64,000 nt of DNA from Marinomonas mediterranea MMB-1 (GTDB lineage Bacteria; Pseudomonadota; Gammaproteobacteria; Pseudomonadales; Marinomonadaceae): NCBI RefSeq assembly GCF_000192865.1, contig NC_015276.1, positions 3,962,501 through 4,026,500 on the forward strand, given 5' to 3'. This document shows, one piece after another, positions 62,513 to 64,000 of this stretch (positions are counted from its first letter, which is position 1; each line of letters opens with the position of its first letter). The position numbers were made by a program, and so were the translations under genes. The notes under the pieces were generated by a model. That model was not told the origin of the DNA. It saw nothing but the letters and a program-made list of their open reading frames with translations, and ran no database searches.

Positions 62513-63421
62513 CTACAAGGACTCGCAAGAGACTGAAAGCTTAAGTTTATGACTGTCACCAGGCTCCAATACATAGCTGTTTGCAAGCGCATTAGCGGTT
62601 TCAACACACACAAATGACTTATATTCGTGGTCTTCTATGTCGGTTCGCATTTTTGCTAATGCTTCGCCTGGATTCCAAAGAACAGTACTGTGACTGCCTT
62701 TACTCTCCACAATAAACTTCCGCTTTAGTTTCTTATCGTGTATTTCCGTGAGTTTAGGCGCATTTAAATAAACCCTATCCATAGAGTCACATGGCGTTAC
62801 AACACCGTCTTGAACCTTAGTACCGCTGTTATCAATCTTATCGATATAAGAAACGCCGCCCAACCCCGATATAAGGGTCTTTTGATTATTTGACACTCTA
62901 AAATACGTATGAAATGCCTCAGAAACCGTAAAAGGCTTATCCGACATATTTTCCGCATTGAGAGAAACAGAAAAGCCCTCTCCAAGCCGAAAGGTTAGTT
63001 TAAGTTCAAACGGCTGCTGCCACATTTCTTCGACAAGGGGATGATCCTCAGACCTTAACCGCAAAACAACTTTTATATCGCCATTCTTAAAGCGCCCCAC
63101 TTCTATCAGTTTCCAACGGAAATACCTTGCCAAACCATGAGAAGGGTAATCGGATTCTGAGTCATGAGCACCAAACCACGGCCAACATACAGGGACACCA
63201 AAGTGCCGGCGTCCAAAACGGTTGTCTGCACCTTCGTTTTCAGACTGAAATAGCCAGTCTTCTTGGCCAGTGGGGGTAAAGCTAACTAAATGACCTCCCC
63301 ATAAGGCGATACGAGCAGTAAAGCTTGGTTGATTAATCACAATCTCATCACAATCTCGTATATTAGAAGGCAGTATTTCGCCACCGACTTCTTCCAACTC
63401 TTTAATTAGTTGGCCGTTCAT
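62513..63421 (-). CDS. D-hexose-6-phosphate mutarotase (aldose 1-epimerase family)
   Basis: 302 aa, YeaD-like galactose mutarotase fold. Typical segments: ALWGGHLVSFTPTGQEDWLFQS, GRRHFGVPVCWPWFGAH, SHGLARYFRWKL (catalytic His) and SEAFHTYFRV; ends VLEPGDSHKL. Interconverts anomers of glucose-6-phosphate. GGAG before the ATG at 63421. Not in an operon with sugar genes here. Confidence 0.88.
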   Translation of the reverse strand: MNGQLIKELEEVGGEILPSNIRDCDEIVINQPSFTARIALWGGHLVSFTPTGQEDWLFQSENEGADNRFGRRHFGVPVCWPWFGAHDSESDYPSHGLARYFRWKLIEVGRFKNGDIKVVLRLRSEDHPLVEEMWQQPFELKLTFRLGEGFSVSLNAENMSDKPFTVSEAFHTYFRVSNNQKTLISGLGGVSYIDKIDNSGTKVQDGVVTPCDSMDRVYLNAPKLTEIHDKKLKRKFIVESKGSHSTVLWNPGEALAKMRTDIEDHEYKSFVCVETANALANSYVLEPGDSHKLKLSVSCESL

Positions 63422-63564
63422 TCATCACTCCAGAATCCAATAATAATAGGAACATATTAGCCTCAGATGAGATGATTACAATAGTTTGTTTTTATGATGA
63501 GTATTCAGGCTACTTTGTAAAGCAGCCTGAATAAGAAGAAAAAAGAAGTGTTTTTTAGGGCAGG

Positions 63565-64000
63565 CTAAGCGGTACAGGTTTTATTTCGGCCTTCAGATTT
63601 TGCTCTATACAAGGCATCATCCGCTTTAGATAGCCACGCAGATACGTCTTTTTCGGCATCGCTTAACTCACAAACGCCTAAGCTAATCGTAATGTTAATC
63701 GACCCTTGAGCCGTTTTTATATCGCGCTTAGCGATGGTTTCACGAATTTTTTCGCAATATTTAAACGCGCCTTCTTTGCCCGTATTAGGCAACAATATGG
63801 CAAACTCTTCACCGCCAAAGCGTCCAACAAAATCACCTCGTCTAGAAGAGCCTCCCAATATTTTTGCAACATCTTTCAGCACTTCGTCTCCTACAGGATG
63901 ACCATAGGTGTCGTTGACCTTTTTGAAATGGTCTATGTCAGCCATGACCAAACAATGCGTGCCTTTATTCTTGGTATAAGACGAAAAAATCATTCCTAAT
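63565..64000 (-). CDS. Diguanylate cyclase (GGDEF domain), N-terminus outside window
   Basis: The last 145 codons of a c-di-GMP synthase. DIDHFKKVNDTYGHPVGDEVL holds the metal-binding Asp, RFGGEEF the active-site loop, and RRGD five residues before it is an intact RxxD inhibitory site. The frame is open to the right edge; an ATG exists at 63993, but the GGDEF domain normally begins some 20 residues earlier with D-x-LTGL-x-NR, so this is a truncated view of a longer protein whose sensor domain is unseen. Stop at 63565. Confidence 0.9.
   Translation of the reverse strand, partial: LGMIFSSYTKNKGTHCLVMADIDHFKKVNDTYGHPVGDEVLKDVAKILGGSSRRGDFVGRFGGEEFAILLPNTGKEGAFKYCEKIRETIAKRDIKTAQGSINITISLGVCELSDAEKDVSAWLSKADDALYRAKSEGRNKTCTA

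Overview
The window looks like chromosomal DNA of a marine gammaproteobacterium of the Oceanospirillales, most likely Marinomonas or a close relative (inference). GC is moderate. All recognisable proteins are gammaproteobacterial, and the block dksA-gluQ-cbrB-like-[sRNA]-pcnB-folK-panB-panC-pgi has the gene order known from Pseudomonas. No rRNA, tRNA, CRISPR array, insertion sequence or prophage was seen.

Layout. 1-9 kb: purL (cut by the left edge), tadA, a two-CBS protein, valS, a possible 43-aa ORF, an acidic hypothetical and a PAP2-like protein. 9-15.8 kb: pepA diverging from lptF-lptG and a YejM/PbgA-type sulfatase-fold membrane protein, i.e. a lipopolysaccharide export and regulation cluster, then an aminotransferase. 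15.9-24.7 kb: dksA-gluQ, an NtrC-class regulator resembling CbrB with a degenerate receiver, a 541-base gene-free stretch holding a sigma-54 promoter and an A-rich small RNA candidate of the CrcZ type, then pcnB-folK-panB-panC-pgi.

24.8-49 kb is a catabolic island. A nine-gene minus-strand operon in the order iacA-B-I-C-D-E-F-G-H (indole-3-acetic acid to catechol) diverges from a branched-chain-type ABC importer, a ketopantoate-reductase-like enzyme, a class II aldolase and a MarR regulator (iacR-like). Then come catB-catC-catA with a BenM/CatM LysR regulator, an IclR regulator (PcaR type) and pcaI-pcaJ-pcaF-pcaD. Together these encode a continuous route: indole-3-acetate to catechol, cis,cis-muconate, muconolactone, enol-lactone and 3-oxoadipate, then acetyl-CoA plus succinyl-CoA. 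Candidate operators for all three regulators are visible.

49-64 kb: a frameshifted AraC gene, a REC-PAS protein, a secreted DUF1566 pair, carA-carB-greA with a leader that looks built for pyrimidine control (T-tract start site plus intrinsic terminator), a YajL/DJ-1 protein, a holD-position gene with rimI, an amino-acid ABC importer without an ATPase gene, a hexose-6-phosphate mutarotase and a truncated diguanylate cyclase.

The most interesting item is the self-contained regulatory module at 17478-19300: an orphan CbrB-like activator, inverted GTAAC/GTTAC repeats, an exactly spaced sigma-54 promoter and a short RNA with repeated AAnAAnAA motifs. By analogy with Pseudomonas CrcZ it could titrate Hfq/Crc and so set the catabolite repression state of pathways such as the iac/cat/pca island.
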